This document shows, piece by piece, positions 27,677-35,561 of a stretch of DNA of 64,000 nucleotides. Position numbers and translations under genes: made by a program. Numbering within the stretch: the first letter of the stretch is position 1; every line of letters starts with the position of its first letter. This DNA comes from Brevibacillus brevis (lineage in GTDB: Bacteria > Bacillota > Bacilli > Brevibacillales > Brevibacillaceae). Location of the stretch: NCBI RefSeq assembly GCF_022026395.1, contig NZ_CP041767.1:5104501-5168500 (forward strand). Direction: 5' to 3'. The notes beneath the pieces were generated by a model. It was given only the letters and a program-made list of their open reading frames with translations. It was not told the origin of the DNA and made no database searches.

Positions 27677-27719
27677 TTTTTCACCTCATTCAACAAACGT
27701 TTCTGCTGTTCGCACATAT

Positions 27720-28592
27720 TTAAAAAGTCGGCTTTTCAGCACCGAAAGATTGATCCATCGGCAGGTCGTCCTGCTTCTCTGCCTTGTACCAATGGTAGAA
27801 CACATAGGCCAGCACACAGCCGTAAACAAGCTCCTGTACCAGCTTCATAATGATCCCGCCAAGACGCTGATCATTAAACGCGTCCAGGCTCTGGAATAGT
27901 TGTGGAGCAGCTATATACGTAGCGTACAGCGGTTCCGAGGCAAAAATAATCAGCGCGCAGGCTGGCGTGATCAAGACACCGTTTGCAAAAACGTACGACA
28001 GTTTTTTCAATCCGGCCAGTTGTCGCTTGTTATCAGACAACGGACTCACAATTGGCCACCACATTGCAAATGCGGCAATCACGAGAATGACATGATAAAA
28101 CGTCATCCACTCATGGTTGATCGCGACGGCATCAAAAATAAACGGAACATGGTAAAACGAAAACAGGGAGTTGAACAACAGCGCTGCCACTAACGGATGT
28201 GTCAAAGAGTTTAGGATGAGCTTCAGCGCTTTCGGACGGAAAATCTTGGCCAAAAGCCATTCAGGCATTGCCAGAAGCATGAGTGGTGGCAGAGCAAAGT
28301 ACAAGATCGATTGTTGGAGCATGTGTAAACTAAACATGTAATGATGGCCGTAATAACTGATAGGGCTTCCTTGTGCAATGTAAAACAATACGATTGCCAA
28401 CACAAAAAGCAATCTTTGCTTGCCAGTCGCCGGTGTAGCGTTTTCAAAACGTTTATGCATGGGACCTGTTACGAGAAAGTAGACAGTAGTCACGAGCAAC
28501 GATAGAAGCATCACATCCGGACTCCATAAATCCGAAAAGGTTGCTGATCCGGTAGTCGGTGACATCTCGTGCATTTGATGTGCATTTCCCAA
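27720..28592 (-). CDS. ctaG: Cytochrome c oxidase assembly factor CtaG
   Basis: 290 residues from the TTG at 28592, which follows GGGAGG by eight bases; this agrees with the ~297 residues of Bacillus CtaG. The frame is open 42 codons further up, but that part has no ribosome site and an unlikely sequence. Seven or so membrane segments carry the caa3_CtaG motifs GSPISYYGHHYMFSLHMLQQ, ALPPLMLLAMPEWL and WMTFYHVILV. It is needed to build the copper sites of caa3 oxidase. It is first in the ctaG-DUF420-ctaB-ctaA group. Confidence 0.93.
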   Translation of the reverse strand: MGNAHQMHEMSPTTGSATFSDLWSPDVMLLSLLVTTVYFLVTGPMHKRFENATPATGKQRLLFVLAIVLFYIAQGSPISYYGHHYMFSLHMLQQSILYFALPPLMLLAMPEWLLAKIFRPKALKLILNSLTHPLVAALLFNSLFSFYHVPFIFDAVAINHEWMTFYHVILVIAAFAMWWPIVSPLSDNKRQLAGLKKLSYVFANGVLITPACALIIFASEPLYATYIAAPQLFQSLDAFNDQRLGGIIMKLVQELVYGCVLAYVFYHWYKAEKQDDLPMDQSFGAEKPTF

Positions 28593-28723
28593 GTTTATAT
28601 CCTCCCTTCCGAATGTGAAATCTTGGACGATGCCACTCTCACTTGGCGTCGTCATATGTACATTTTGTGTCAATATGAAATACCAATTTTTATCTATTAA
28701 ATATTGCCCTTGATCCAATCTCC

Positions 28724-28760
28724 ATTATACCGTTTATTCCCTTTTTCTTTGAAGACAAAA
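28724..28760 (-). promoter_or_regulatory. Probable ctaG promoter
   Basis: On the minus strand a perfect -10, TATAAT (28729-28724), has TTCAAA 18 bases upstream as a moderate -35. This gives a leader of about 125 nt before the TTG start. Confidence 0.55.
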
Positions 28761-28792
28761 ATGAACAAAGTGTTGAACAATACAATTCGAAA

Positions 28793-28818
28793 AATTCACA
28801 TAAAACCTATTGTGAATT
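28793..28818. promoter_or_regulatory. Inverted ResD-like boxes upstream of the ctaG promoter
   Basis: AATTCACA, ten bases, TGTGAATT: a perfect 8-bp inverted repeat about 65 bp upstream of the -10. Each arm resembles the TTTGTGAAT box bound by the respiration regulator ResD at Bacillus cta promoters. It abuts repeat element B. The regulator assignment is inference. Confidence 0.45.
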
Positions 28819-28828
28819 GAGTCATCAT

Positions 28829-29050
28829 GGTGGAGGAGAAGAAAAAGCACAGTTCTCTCCGACACTGACACGCCCGCAAGGGGGATATACTGTCCGTCTC
28901 CACTTCCAAAAGGGGACCGTCGAGCCAAAGCCACCCTACGGGCGGAAGTTTCTCAGGGAAGAAGTGTTCGATAAGCGTGGTCCTCTTTTGGAAGTTCCGA
29001 CTGGGTAGGCGTTGTCAAGGTCTACGAGCCCTGTGCTTTTTCTTCTCACC
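28829..29050. repeat. Dispersed nested-palindrome repeat, family B (complete copy)
   Basis: Outer arms GGTGGAGGAGAAGAAAAAGCACAG (28829-28852, in full 24 bp) and CTGTGCTTTTTCTTCTCACC (29031-29050) are complementary apart from a 4-base insertion. Inner arms CTTCCAAAAGGGGACC (28903-28918) and GGTCCTCTTTTGGAAG (28979-28994) are complementary at 15 of 16 bases. The architecture is the same as family A but the sequence is unrelated. Non-coding, between the ctaG promoter and the aldehyde-dehydrogenase terminator. A 28-bp fragment occurs at 8576-8603. Confidence 0.7.
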
Positions 29051-29092
29051 AGCTTTGTTTGTTCATCGGTACGTTTTAAAATCTTTCCCATA

Positions 29093-29131
29093 TGAAAATA
29101 AAGAAGAGTCCAGATCTTGTCTGAACTCTTC
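29093..29131 (-). terminator. Terminator of the paaABCD-aldehyde dehydrogenase operon
   Basis: Minus-strand stem GAAGAGTTCAGA...TCTGGACTCTTC followed by TTTATTTTC, just past the dehydrogenase stop. Confidence 0.8.
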
Positions 29132-29144
29132 TTCTCTTCTTATC

Positions 29145-30587
29145 TTACAAACCAAAGGAAACGAACTTCGTCTCCAAATACTCATCCATTCCGTAGCGGC
29201 CACCCTCACGGCCGATTCCGCTTTCCTTGAAACCGCCAAACGGTGCTTGTGTCTGGGTTGGCGATCCGTCATTGATTCCAACGATTCCGTATTCGAGGAG
29301 CTCAGCCATGCGGAAGCAACGTTGATTATCGCGCGTGTACACATAAGCAGCCAAGCCGTAACGTGTATCGTTTGCCATCTGTACGACATCCGCTTCTTCT
29401 GTAAAACGTACGAGTGGAACGACAGGACCGAATGTTTCCTCAAAGGAGATTTTCATATCCGTTGTAACGCCAGCAATCAAAGTCGGTTCGCAATAGAAGC
29501 CCTTTTCATAATCACCTTCAACCAAACGATTTCCGCCGTATACCACTTGCCCGCCTTTGTCTTTGGCGTCTTCGATATGCTCGAGCACCTTGTTCAAGGC
29601 ACGCTCATTTACAAGTGGACCGATCTCCGTCTCTTTCTGGCGGCCATCCCCTACCTTTGCACGCTTCAGACGCTCTACCAGCTTTTCTGTAAACGAATCT
29701 GCGACATCCTCATGGACATACAGGCGGTTCGTGCAAATGCACATTTGACCGGAGTTGCGGAACTTGCTCTCAAACAGACCTTTTACGGCTGCATCCAGAT
29801 CGGCATCCGGGAATACGATGAAAGGTGCGTGACCACCAAGCTCCATGCTGACGCGCTTCACTTGCTTCGCCGCGCCCTCCATCAGCAGCTTGCCGACACG
29901 AGTGGAGCCTGTAAATCCGATTTTGGAGAGCTTCGGATTGTCGATGAACTCCTTCCCAATCGATTCCGGATTTCCAATGACGAGATTTACGACGCCTTTT
30001 GGAAAGCCAGCCTGCTCAATCAGCTCAAACATGCGAATCGCAGACAGCGGTGTGCTTTCTGCTGGCTTTAAAACCACCGTGCAGCCCGCAGCCAAAGCCG
30101 GAGCGATCTTCCGTGCAACCATGTTCACCGGGAAGTTCCATGGGGTAATCGCCCCTACTACCCCTACAGGCTGACGCAGCACCATGATACGCTTGTTCGG
30201 AACCGAGGATGGGATCGTTTCTCCGTTGACACGCTTGGCCTCTTCTGCGTACCAGACAAAGTTATCTGCGGCTCCCAGCACTTCGCCTTTTGCCTCGCCC
30301 AAAGGCTTGCCCATTTCAGCAGAAATGATGCCCGCCAGTTCATCCCGATTGTTTTTCACCAGCTCGGACAAGTTGTACAAATATTTGGCGCGCTCGCGAG
30401 CAGTCAGTCGAGACCAGCTGGCAAACGCCTGATGAGCGGCATCAATGGCCTTGTTGGCATCGCGACCATCGCCGAAGGTTACAGTTCCAACTGTTTCACC
30501 TGTAGCAGGATTCGTAATTTGAATGGACTCGCCACTTTCGGCCGTTACCCATTCTCCATTAATAAACATTTGCTTGTACTCTCCCAT
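29145..30587 (-). CDS. NAD(P)-dependent aldehyde dehydrogenase (succinate-semialdehyde type)
   Basis: 480 residues from the ATG at 30587 (GAGGAG eight bases upstream). All ALDH landmarks are present: TPWNFPVNM, the coenzyme segment GFTGSTRVGKLL, the catalytic Glu in MELGGHAPFIV, and the nucleophilic Cys in NSGQMCICTNRLYVHEDV. It is closest in style to GabD. It starts 24 bases after paaD, so it belongs to the epoxidase operon. No PaaZ is present; this enzyme is a good candidate to oxidise the semialdehyde made when the oxepin ring opens, the job done by the PaaZ ALDH domain or the separate PacL in other bacteria. A role on succinate semialdehyde is the alternative. Confidence 0.92.
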   Translation of the reverse strand: MGEYKQMFINGEWVTAESGESIQITNPATGETVGTVTFGDGRDANKAIDAAHQAFASWSRLTARERAKYLYNLSELVKNNRDELAGIISAEMGKPLGEAKGEVLGAADNFVWYAEEAKRVNGETIPSSVPNKRIMVLRQPVGVVGAITPWNFPVNMVARKIAPALAAGCTVVLKPAESTPLSAIRMFELIEQAGFPKGVVNLVIGNPESIGKEFIDNPKLSKIGFTGSTRVGKLLMEGAAKQVKRVSMELGGHAPFIVFPDADLDAAVKGLFESKFRNSGQMCICTNRLYVHEDVADSFTEKLVERLKRAKVGDGRQKETEIGPLVNERALNKVLEHIEDAKDKGGQVVYGGNRLVEGDYEKGFYCEPTLIAGVTTDMKISFEETFGPVVPLVRFTEEADVVQMANDTRYGLAAYVYTRDNQRCFRMAELLEYGIVGINDGSPTQTQAPFGGFKESGIGREGGRYGMDEYLETKFVSFGL

Positions 30588-30611
30588 GACTTTCGCTCCT
30601 CTCAATCTCTC

Positions 30612-31115
30612 TCAATAGATTGGTTTTAGGGCCTCAAACGGATTTTTGCAGTGCCGGCAATACAAAATACTTCGACAAGCAGCAGGACCAAACAAATTTT
30701 CTATTTGTGTATAGGGGGAATCACAGTAGGGACAGGCTACTTCCCATGTGTCTCCCGGTTTAAAGTCAAGCGGTGGCGGCGCGATGCCAAAGCTTTTCAA
30801 CTTATCGCGAGCATCCAAGGCGATACGATCAGATGTCCAGGCTGGATCATAGACAAACACGACCTGAACCTGATTGATTCCTTCTGCCTCCACCAGCTTT
30901 TCTGTGATGTTCTTCTTCATGATCTCGAGTGCCGGACAGCCGACAAAGGTAGGGAGCACCTCGACGTGAACGACGTCTGCCTCGACGCGCACTTTGTGAA
31001 TCATCCCCATCTCCACCATGCTGATCACCGGAATTTCGGGATCCGTTACTTGCTGCAGCAGTTCCCAGCATGTCGCTTCAAGCCCTTCATGCAGTTGCAG
31101 TTCTTCTTGCGCCAT
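30612..31115 (-). CDS. paaD: Phenylacetyl-CoA epoxidase-associated protein PaaD
   Basis: 167 residues. The N-terminal MIP18/DUF59 domain includes EIPVISMVEMGMIHKVRV and LPTFVGCPALEIMKKNI with the conserved Cys. The C-terminus is a zinc-ribbon-like tail: CPYC (about 132), then CRSILYCRHC. PaaD is thought to help assemble or insert the metal or Fe-S centre of the phenylacetyl-CoA oxygenase. It follows paaC by 17 bases and precedes the aldehyde dehydrogenase. The reductase subunit PaaE, whose gene often follows paaD, is not here. Confidence 0.93.
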   Translation of the reverse strand: MAQEELQLHEGLEATCWELLQQVTDPEIPVISMVEMGMIHKVRVEADVVHVEVLPTFVGCPALEIMKKNITEKLVEAEGINQVQVVFVYDPAWTSDRIALDARDKLKSFGIAPPPLDFKPGDTWEVACPYCDSPYTQIENLFGPAACRSILYCRHCKNPFEALKPIY

Positions 31116-31132
31116 GAGAGAATCACTCCTTT

Positions 31133-31966
31133 TTACCAGCCTGCAGCCGGATCAATGCGATACACTTCAGACAAGGTAGCCAAAGCCTGCACGAGATCAG
31201 CAGTGTGTTCACCGTGACGGCCTCGCTCTTGTGGCATTCCTGGCTCACCCGGCCAGTCGAGTCCTGCTTTTTCGAAAATGTCTTTGGTTAGCGTCAGCCA
31301 TTTTTGTTTCAGTTGCTCTTCATCTGCAATAAGACCAAATTGAACGATATCATCCTGGTTTGGTCCAAGATGAGGCAGCTCCCCGGCATCCTTCCAAACT
31401 TTTGCAATGGCTGCCTCCAGCCTCTGACGGGCATCAGCCGTACTGTTCGCCAATTGCTTCAACCAAACTTGCCAGTGCATCAGATGATAGCGATGCTCTG
31501 TCATCATTTTGCGACTGACCAGCGCGAGTGGTGCGTATGACGACTGCATAAGTGCCTCCAAGCGAACCTGCTTGTATAAGCCATAAACATAGCTGCGAAC
31601 AATCGCATAAGCCCAATCGTAATGCGGATGATCGTTGTATTCGCCGTCGCCGTTTTTACGCTCTACCAGGATCGCATTGGAAAATGCCTTCGCCTTGCGC
31701 AGCTGTGCGAGATCGTCAGCTTTGCCCACCCCTAGCTGCTCAAGCATTTCATAAAACATTACGGCATGGCCCATCATGTCCTGAGACATTGATGAAAAGG
31801 CCACATCTTCTTCAATATGCGGAGCCAGCCCAAGCCATTCCGATCCACGATAAGCCAATATAAAATCGTCATCAGCAAGCTGGAACAACAGGTCGGTCAA
31901 GGCTTTTGCGAATGCCGGGTTTTGTTTTGCTGCTTCCACTGTTTCTACATGTAAACGGTCGCCCAT
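31133..31966 (-). CDS. paaC: Phenylacetyl-CoA epoxidase structural subunit PaaC
   Basis: 277 residues from the ATG at 31966 (GGAGGG upstream); the open frame runs on through paaB but has no site. It is an all-helical, ferritin-like subunit: LADDDFILAYRGSEWLGLAPHIEEDVAFSSMSQD carries the start of its bundle (quoted as separate motifs LADDDFILAYRGSEWLG and HIEEDVAFSSMSQDMMGHA). PaaC pairs with PaaA to form the stable core of the multicomponent oxygenase and has lost the di-iron chemistry. The gene lies in the order A-B-C-D seen in other bacteria. Confidence 0.95.
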   Translation of the reverse strand: MGDRLHVETVEAAKQNPAFAKALTDLLFQLADDDFILAYRGSEWLGLAPHIEEDVAFSSMSQDMMGHAVMFYEMLEQLGVGKADDLAQLRKAKAFSNAILVERKNGDGEYNDHPHYDWAYAIVRSYVYGLYKQVRLEALMQSSYAPLALVSRKMMTEHRYHLMHWQVWLKQLANSTADARQRLEAAIAKVWKDAGELPHLGPNQDDIVQFGLIADEEQLKQKWLTLTKDIFEKAGLDWPGEPGMPQERGRHGEHTADLVQALATLSEVYRIDPAAGW

Positions 31967-31983
31967 GATTGTATCCCTCCTGC

Positions 31984-32316
31984 TTAACTGCCGTTGCCTG
32001 CATGCTTCTGTTTTTCTTCGTACTGCTCGCGATGGTGGCGCCATCTCGACTGCAAGTCGCCATATCCTTTGGTCTCCCGATAGCTCTTGTTGTCGAGTCT
32101 TTCCAGGAAAGGACGCTCCTCTGGCGGCAGTCCAAAAATGTCGTCGCGCTTGACTACCCACAAATTAAAACAAGGCTCGCGACGCAGGAAGTTCTCCCTC
32201 GCCATGCTCAAGGCAACTTCTTTATTGGGTGCCAACAAACTGAACTGTTGGACGAACGGAGCATTTACGCTTTTTTGGCTGAATACTTCGTATATGAAAA
32301 AGTTTTCATTGCTCAT
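31984..32316 (-). CDS. paaB: Phenylacetyl-CoA epoxidase subunit PaaB
   Basis: 110 residues from the ATG at 32316 (AGGTGA seven bases upstream); an ATG two codons earlier is equally open. It matches PaaB: FFIYEVFSQKSVNAPFVQQFSLLAPNKEVAL and NLWVVKRDDIFG are the conserved regions (shown here as FFIYEVFSQKS and NLWVVKRDDIFG). This small bridging subunit holds two PaaAC heterodimers together. It begins ten bases after paaA. Confidence 0.94.
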   Translation of the reverse strand: MSNENFFIYEVFSQKSVNAPFVQQFSLLAPNKEVALSMARENFLRREPCFNLWVVKRDDIFGLPPEERPFLERLDNKSYRETKGYGDLQSRWRHHREQYEEKQKHAGNGS

Positions 32317-32326
32317 CCACATTCAC

Positions 32327-33295
32327 CTACCCTACTTGTCGGCCGTACGACATAATCGCATCGCGCACCCATTTGGTTTCCTCATAAGACATTACCCGAA
32401 GATTCAGACGGTGAGCGGAGCGAGGTCCGTTCCCCTTGACGATTTGCTTGAACTCTTCCCAGTCAGGCTGTTGGTAGACCCATTTGTCTTCTGCCTCGTC
32501 GAAGTAAATCGTATCGTCTGGCACTGTGAAGCCAAGGTGGAAAATACGCGGCAAATACTTTTTCAGGAACACTTGGCGCAATTCTTCATTGGTCTGTGTA
32601 CGAATCTTGTAACGCATGTTGGCTTCCTGATTGCTCGTTATATTGCCGTTTTCCGGTGGTCCGAAAAACATCAAGAGCGCTGGCCACCAACGATGGATAG
32701 CATCTTGCAGCATTTGACGCTGTTCATCGGTGCCTTCCGCCAACTCCAAAACGATGCTCTCCCCGTGCTGGGCGTGGAACTTTTCCTCCGCACAGATCCG
32801 ATGCAGAGCGCGGGCATAAGGTGCATAAGATGTATCGAGGGACATCGATTGCGTAATGATAGCCGCTCCGTCAACCAGCCAGCCAATCACACCAGCATCA
32901 GCCCAGGTAGGCGCTTCCATGTGGAATACATTGTGAAATTTCAGTCTTTTTGTAAACAAATCATTCATGATGTCCTCGCGCGACTTGCCCAATGGCTCAA
33001 GTAAGTCTTCTGCGACGCGAAGCAGCAATTGACCATGCCCCATCTCGTCCTGGACCTTCGCCATAATCGCCAGCTTTCTGCGCAGTGTCGGCGCCTTTGG
33101 TACCCATTCTTTTTCCGGCAAGGCACCCATGATCTCACTGATGCCATGCATCGAAATCAGCTTGATCAACTGGTTGCGATAATCGTCTGGCATCCAATCG
33201 TCTGCCTCTATTTTTTCCCCGCGATCGATTCTCGCTAAAAACGCTTCCAACTTTTCGTTTTCAGTCAGATCGGCATGTTCGAGCCTCATTTGCAT
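32327..33295 (-). CDS. paaA: Phenylacetyl-CoA epoxidase catalytic subunit PaaA
   Basis: 322 residues; the ATG has GGAGGG eight bases upstream. It is the di-iron oxygenase subunit. Ligand motifs are KVQDEMGHGQLLLR (Glu/His, about 81-94) and ICAEEKFHAQHGESIV (EExxH, about 169-184). It inserts one oxygen atom into the aromatic ring of phenylacetyl-CoA to give the 1,2-epoxide. It is the first gene of paaABCD-aldehyde dehydrogenase. Its promoter has a TATAAT at 33341-33336, and the presumed PaaX site lies inside the -35/-10 spacer. Confidence 0.96.
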   Translation of the reverse strand: MQMRLEHADLTENEKLEAFLARIDRGEKIEADDWMPDDYRNQLIKLISMHGISEIMGALPEKEWVPKAPTLRRKLAIMAKVQDEMGHGQLLLRVAEDLLEPLGKSREDIMNDLFTKRLKFHNVFHMEAPTWADAGVIGWLVDGAAIITQSMSLDTSYAPYARALHRICAEEKFHAQHGESIVLELAEGTDEQRQMLQDAIHRWWPALLMFFGPPENGNITSNQEANMRYKIRTQTNEELRQVFLKKYLPRIFHLGFTVPDDTIYFDEAEDKWVYQQPDWEEFKQIVKGNGPRSAHRLNLRVMSYEETKWVRDAIMSYGRQVG

Positions 33296-33344
33296 GGAGA
33301 ACGCCCTCCTTTTATCAGATATGCATTATGGTAAAATTATAATA

Positions 33345-33357
33345 CGTTTTTATAACG
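33345..33357 (-). promoter_or_regulatory. Putative PaaX operator in the paaA promoter
   Basis: Read on the minus strand, CGTTATAAAAACG. It sits wholly between the -10 TATAAT (33341-33336) and the -35 region of paaA, so a bound repressor would block polymerase. It shares the pattern CGTT-N5-AACG, and further flanking bases, with sites at 40064-40076 and 49707-49719. Confidence 0.65.
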
Positions 33358-33385
33358 CAATAATAACATAACGTCATACGTTTTT

Positions 33386-33400
33386 GCAATACGCTTACAT
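33386..33400 (-). promoter_or_regulatory. cre-like site upstream of paaA
   Basis: ATGTAAGCGTATTGC on the minus strand differs at two positions from the CcpA consensus WTGAAARCGYTTWNN. It shares its first nine bases with the site upstream of livH, so catabolite repression by CcpA is plausible. Confidence 0.4.
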
Positions 33401-33410
33401 AGCGACTCTC

Positions 33411-34238
33411 CTATTCCCCGCGCCCAGTTATTTCTGCTGTCTTTTTCAACTGCTCGGCCATATGTCGCAGCTCTTGCATGACTGCATCCAGCTCCTGTAT
33501 TCGCGTCGACTGCTGTACGCTGTGATTCATCGTCTTCTCCATTTCGCCAGTAACCGTTCCGACGAGTGCATTCATTTCATCCAAAAGTTGGAAAATACCC
33601 TTCGCTGAAGTAGCCGTCGTCTGGGAAAGCTGACGGATTTCCTCTGCGACCACGGAAAAGCCGCGACCAGCAGCCCCTGCACGTGCCGCTTCGAGGACGG
33701 CATTCAAGCCGAGTACATTGGAGCGCGTCGAGATATTCCGGATCAATTCGTTGATCTGGGTCGTTTCTGCAATTTTCATCTCTAATTGACCGGCTGCATC
33801 ACTCAAAGTGTGACTCGCTTGTGCCAAATGGTCTGCATCCTTTGCCAGACTTTCTGTGTGCGAAGCGATATTTTCCAGCGCGTCCGTCAAGTTTTGAGCC
33901 AAGCCATGCAAGCGATCCTCTTGATCAGTCGTCACGCCTGTCGCCAAGCAACCGACCACTTGCCCGTTTTCCACAAGCGGATAACCGACTGCGATATAAG
34001 GGATGCCGTACAGCTCTTTGGAAATCTTCTTCACAACCCGCTTGCCCTCTTTTACCGCCGTCGCATTGATACTCCCCGGGCGCAATTCGTCTCCTACGCG
34101 AATCCCCAGGTTCAAGCCCTGTGCCGGATAATAAGCGAGAAACTTCTCTTTGTCAGTGACTCCTACCATACATTCGGACAAAAATGCCTTTTGTAAAATC
34201 GGTGCGACCATTAAGACGCTATTCAGCAATTGAGACAT
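33411..34238 (-). CDS. Soluble methyl-accepting chemotaxis-type sensory protein
   Basis: 275 residues from the ATG at 34238 (AGGAGG seven bases upstream). There is no membrane segment. Residues 1-105 form a small sensor region ([20 protein letters not shown] and [26 protein letters not shown] look like a PAS/Cache-like beta sheet). The rest is a coiled coil with the receptor hairpin tip, [22 protein letters not shown]...[14 protein letters not shown]. It resembles short cytoplasmic chemoreceptors of Bacillales. It lies between livK and paaA, so it could sense phenylacetate or its CoA ester and steer the cell; this is inference from position. Confidence 0.88.
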   Translation of the reverse strand: MSQLLNSVLMVAPILQKAFLSECMVGVTDKEKFLAYYPAQGLNLGIRVGDELRPGSINATAVKEGKRVVKKISKELYGIPYIAVGYPLVENGQVVGCLATGVTTDQEDRLHGLAQNLTDALENIASHTESLAKDADHLAQASHTLSDAAGQLEMKIAETTQINELIRNISTRSNVLGLNAVLEAARAGAAGRGFSVVAEEIRQLSQTTATSAKGIFQLLDEMNALVGTVTGEMEKTMNHSVQQSTRIQELDAVMQELRHMAEQLKKTAEITGRGE

Positions 34239-34275
34239 GCATGATCCTCCTACCCTTGTGATGAAAACAACGATT

Positions 34276-34307
34276 CCCCCCGCATTCTTTTTCACAACGC
34301 GGAGGGA
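34276..34307 (-). terminator. Weak hairpin between livK and the chemoreceptor gene
   Basis: CCCTCCGC...GCGGGGGG stem on the minus strand with only a short U-rich tail. Partial read-through into the chemoreceptor gene is likely. Confidence 0.4.
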
Positions 34308-34322
34308 ACGAACTTTTTTCAC

Positions 34323-35510
34323 TTATTTAACGAGCTGGAATTTTCCATCCTTCACTTCAACCATGATCATGCTGTCTTCTGTCAGACCGTTATGATCATC
34401 AGCCGTGAACTTGAATTCTCCGGTTACCCCTACGTATTTCACCTTTTCCAATACCTCGCCCAGTTTGGATGTGTCGCCGCCTGCCTGCTTCAAGCCTTCC
34501 ACGAGCAGATTCAAGCCGTCGTAACCATATCCCGCGAATCCGTCTGGCTGTGTATTGTAAGCAGCTTGATAGCCATCCACGAATTTTTTGATGATGGCAG
34601 ATTGCGGATCGTCCGCCGCTACTTGTTCAGGAATGAGCAGTTTTCCCGCTACCATCAGGACACCCTCGCCCGCGTCTCCAATCAGTTCAAGGAATTTGCT
34701 GTTCGCAGAGCCATGGCTGCTGATGATCGGAATAGTGAGGTTCAGTTGCTTGGCTTCCTTCACAATCGTAGCAGGTCCAGGGTTCGTACCTGCCACAATC
34801 AGAGCCTGCGCATCAGTCCCTTTGATCTTGGTCAATTGGGAGCTCATGGACGGGTCTTTTGTACCGTACTTTTCTTCAGCTACAATCGTGATGCCGTATT
34901 CAGGCGCATATTTTTGCAATTGCGTCGTCCAGCCACTTCCGTATGGATTGCTGTCATTGAGCGTAGCAATTTTCGTAATGCCTTTTTCCTTCAAATATTT
35001 GAAGATGCGCTTCGTTCCGTGTACGTCCGTGTGCGGTGTTTTGTAGATGCCTGCACGAACCGGATTGGTGATTTGGTCTGCCGCTGCCATTGAGATCAGC
35101 GGGAGCTTTTCTGCTGCAGCATACTCAGCCATCCCGAGAGACGGACCACTGCCTGAGGAGCCGAGTACAGCTACGACCTTTTCTTTCGAAGCGAGTTTTT
35201 TGATCGCTTTTACCGCTTCTGTATTGTCAGACTTGTCATCTTCAAAAATAACTTCCAGCGGTCGACCATCTACTCCGCCTGCGCCGTTGATTTCTTTTAC
35301 CAACAGCTCTACCGCTTGCTTCTCCGGTACGCCGAGCGGACTGTTCGGACCCGTTAGTGAGAAAATAGCGCCGACCTTGATCGGATCCTTGCTGGCACCA
35401 CCAGTGCCCGACTCTGCTGCTGGCGTGGCGCCGCCTCCACAGGCACTTAAGAAAACAAGTGAAGCGACTGCTGCCGGTAATAACCAATTCTTGAATGCTC
35501 GTTTTTTCAT
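34323..35510 (-). CDS. ABC transporter substrate-binding lipoprotein, branched-chain amino acid type (LivK-like)
   Basis: 395 residues. The lipoprotein signal ends at FLSACGGG (Cys24). The mature protein is a type I periplasmic-binding fold (Peripla_BP_6): IKVGAIFSLTGPNSPLG at the N-terminus, VAVLGSSGSGPSLGMAEYA, and AGYGYDGLNLLVEGL near the end. It is the last gene of the importer group livHMGFK. This family binds amino acids but also aromatic acids, amides and urea. Placement within the paa island suggests an aromatic acid such as phenylacetate or hydroxyphenylacetate; this is not shown by sequence. Confidence 0.92.
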   Translation of the reverse strand: MKKRAFKNWLLPAAVASLVFLSACGGGATPAAESGTGGASKDPIKVGAIFSLTGPNSPLGVPEKQAVELLVKEINGAGGVDGRPLEVIFEDDKSDNTEAVKAIKKLASKEKVVAVLGSSGSGPSLGMAEYAAAEKLPLISMAAADQITNPVRAGIYKTPHTDVHGTKRIFKYLKEKGITKIATLNDSNPYGSGWTTQLQKYAPEYGITIVAEEKYGTKDPSMSSQLTKIKGTDAQALIVAGTNPGPATIVKEAKQLNLTIPIISSHGSANSKFLELIGDAGEGVLMVAGKLLIPEQVAADDPQSAIIKKFVDGYQAAYNTQPDGFAGYGYDGLNLLVEGLKQAGGDTSKLGEVLEKVKYVGVTGEFKFTADDHNGLTEDSMIMVEVKDGKFQLVK

Positions 35511-35561
35511 GGGTGTACCCCCTCATGTATGTGGTTGATCTTGATCAAACTGCTATGTTGG

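Noticed and set aside
28593..28718. 42-codon N-terminal extension of CtaG
   Set aside because: It has no ribosome site, while the TTG at 28592 has GGGAGG at the right distance and gives the usual protein length.
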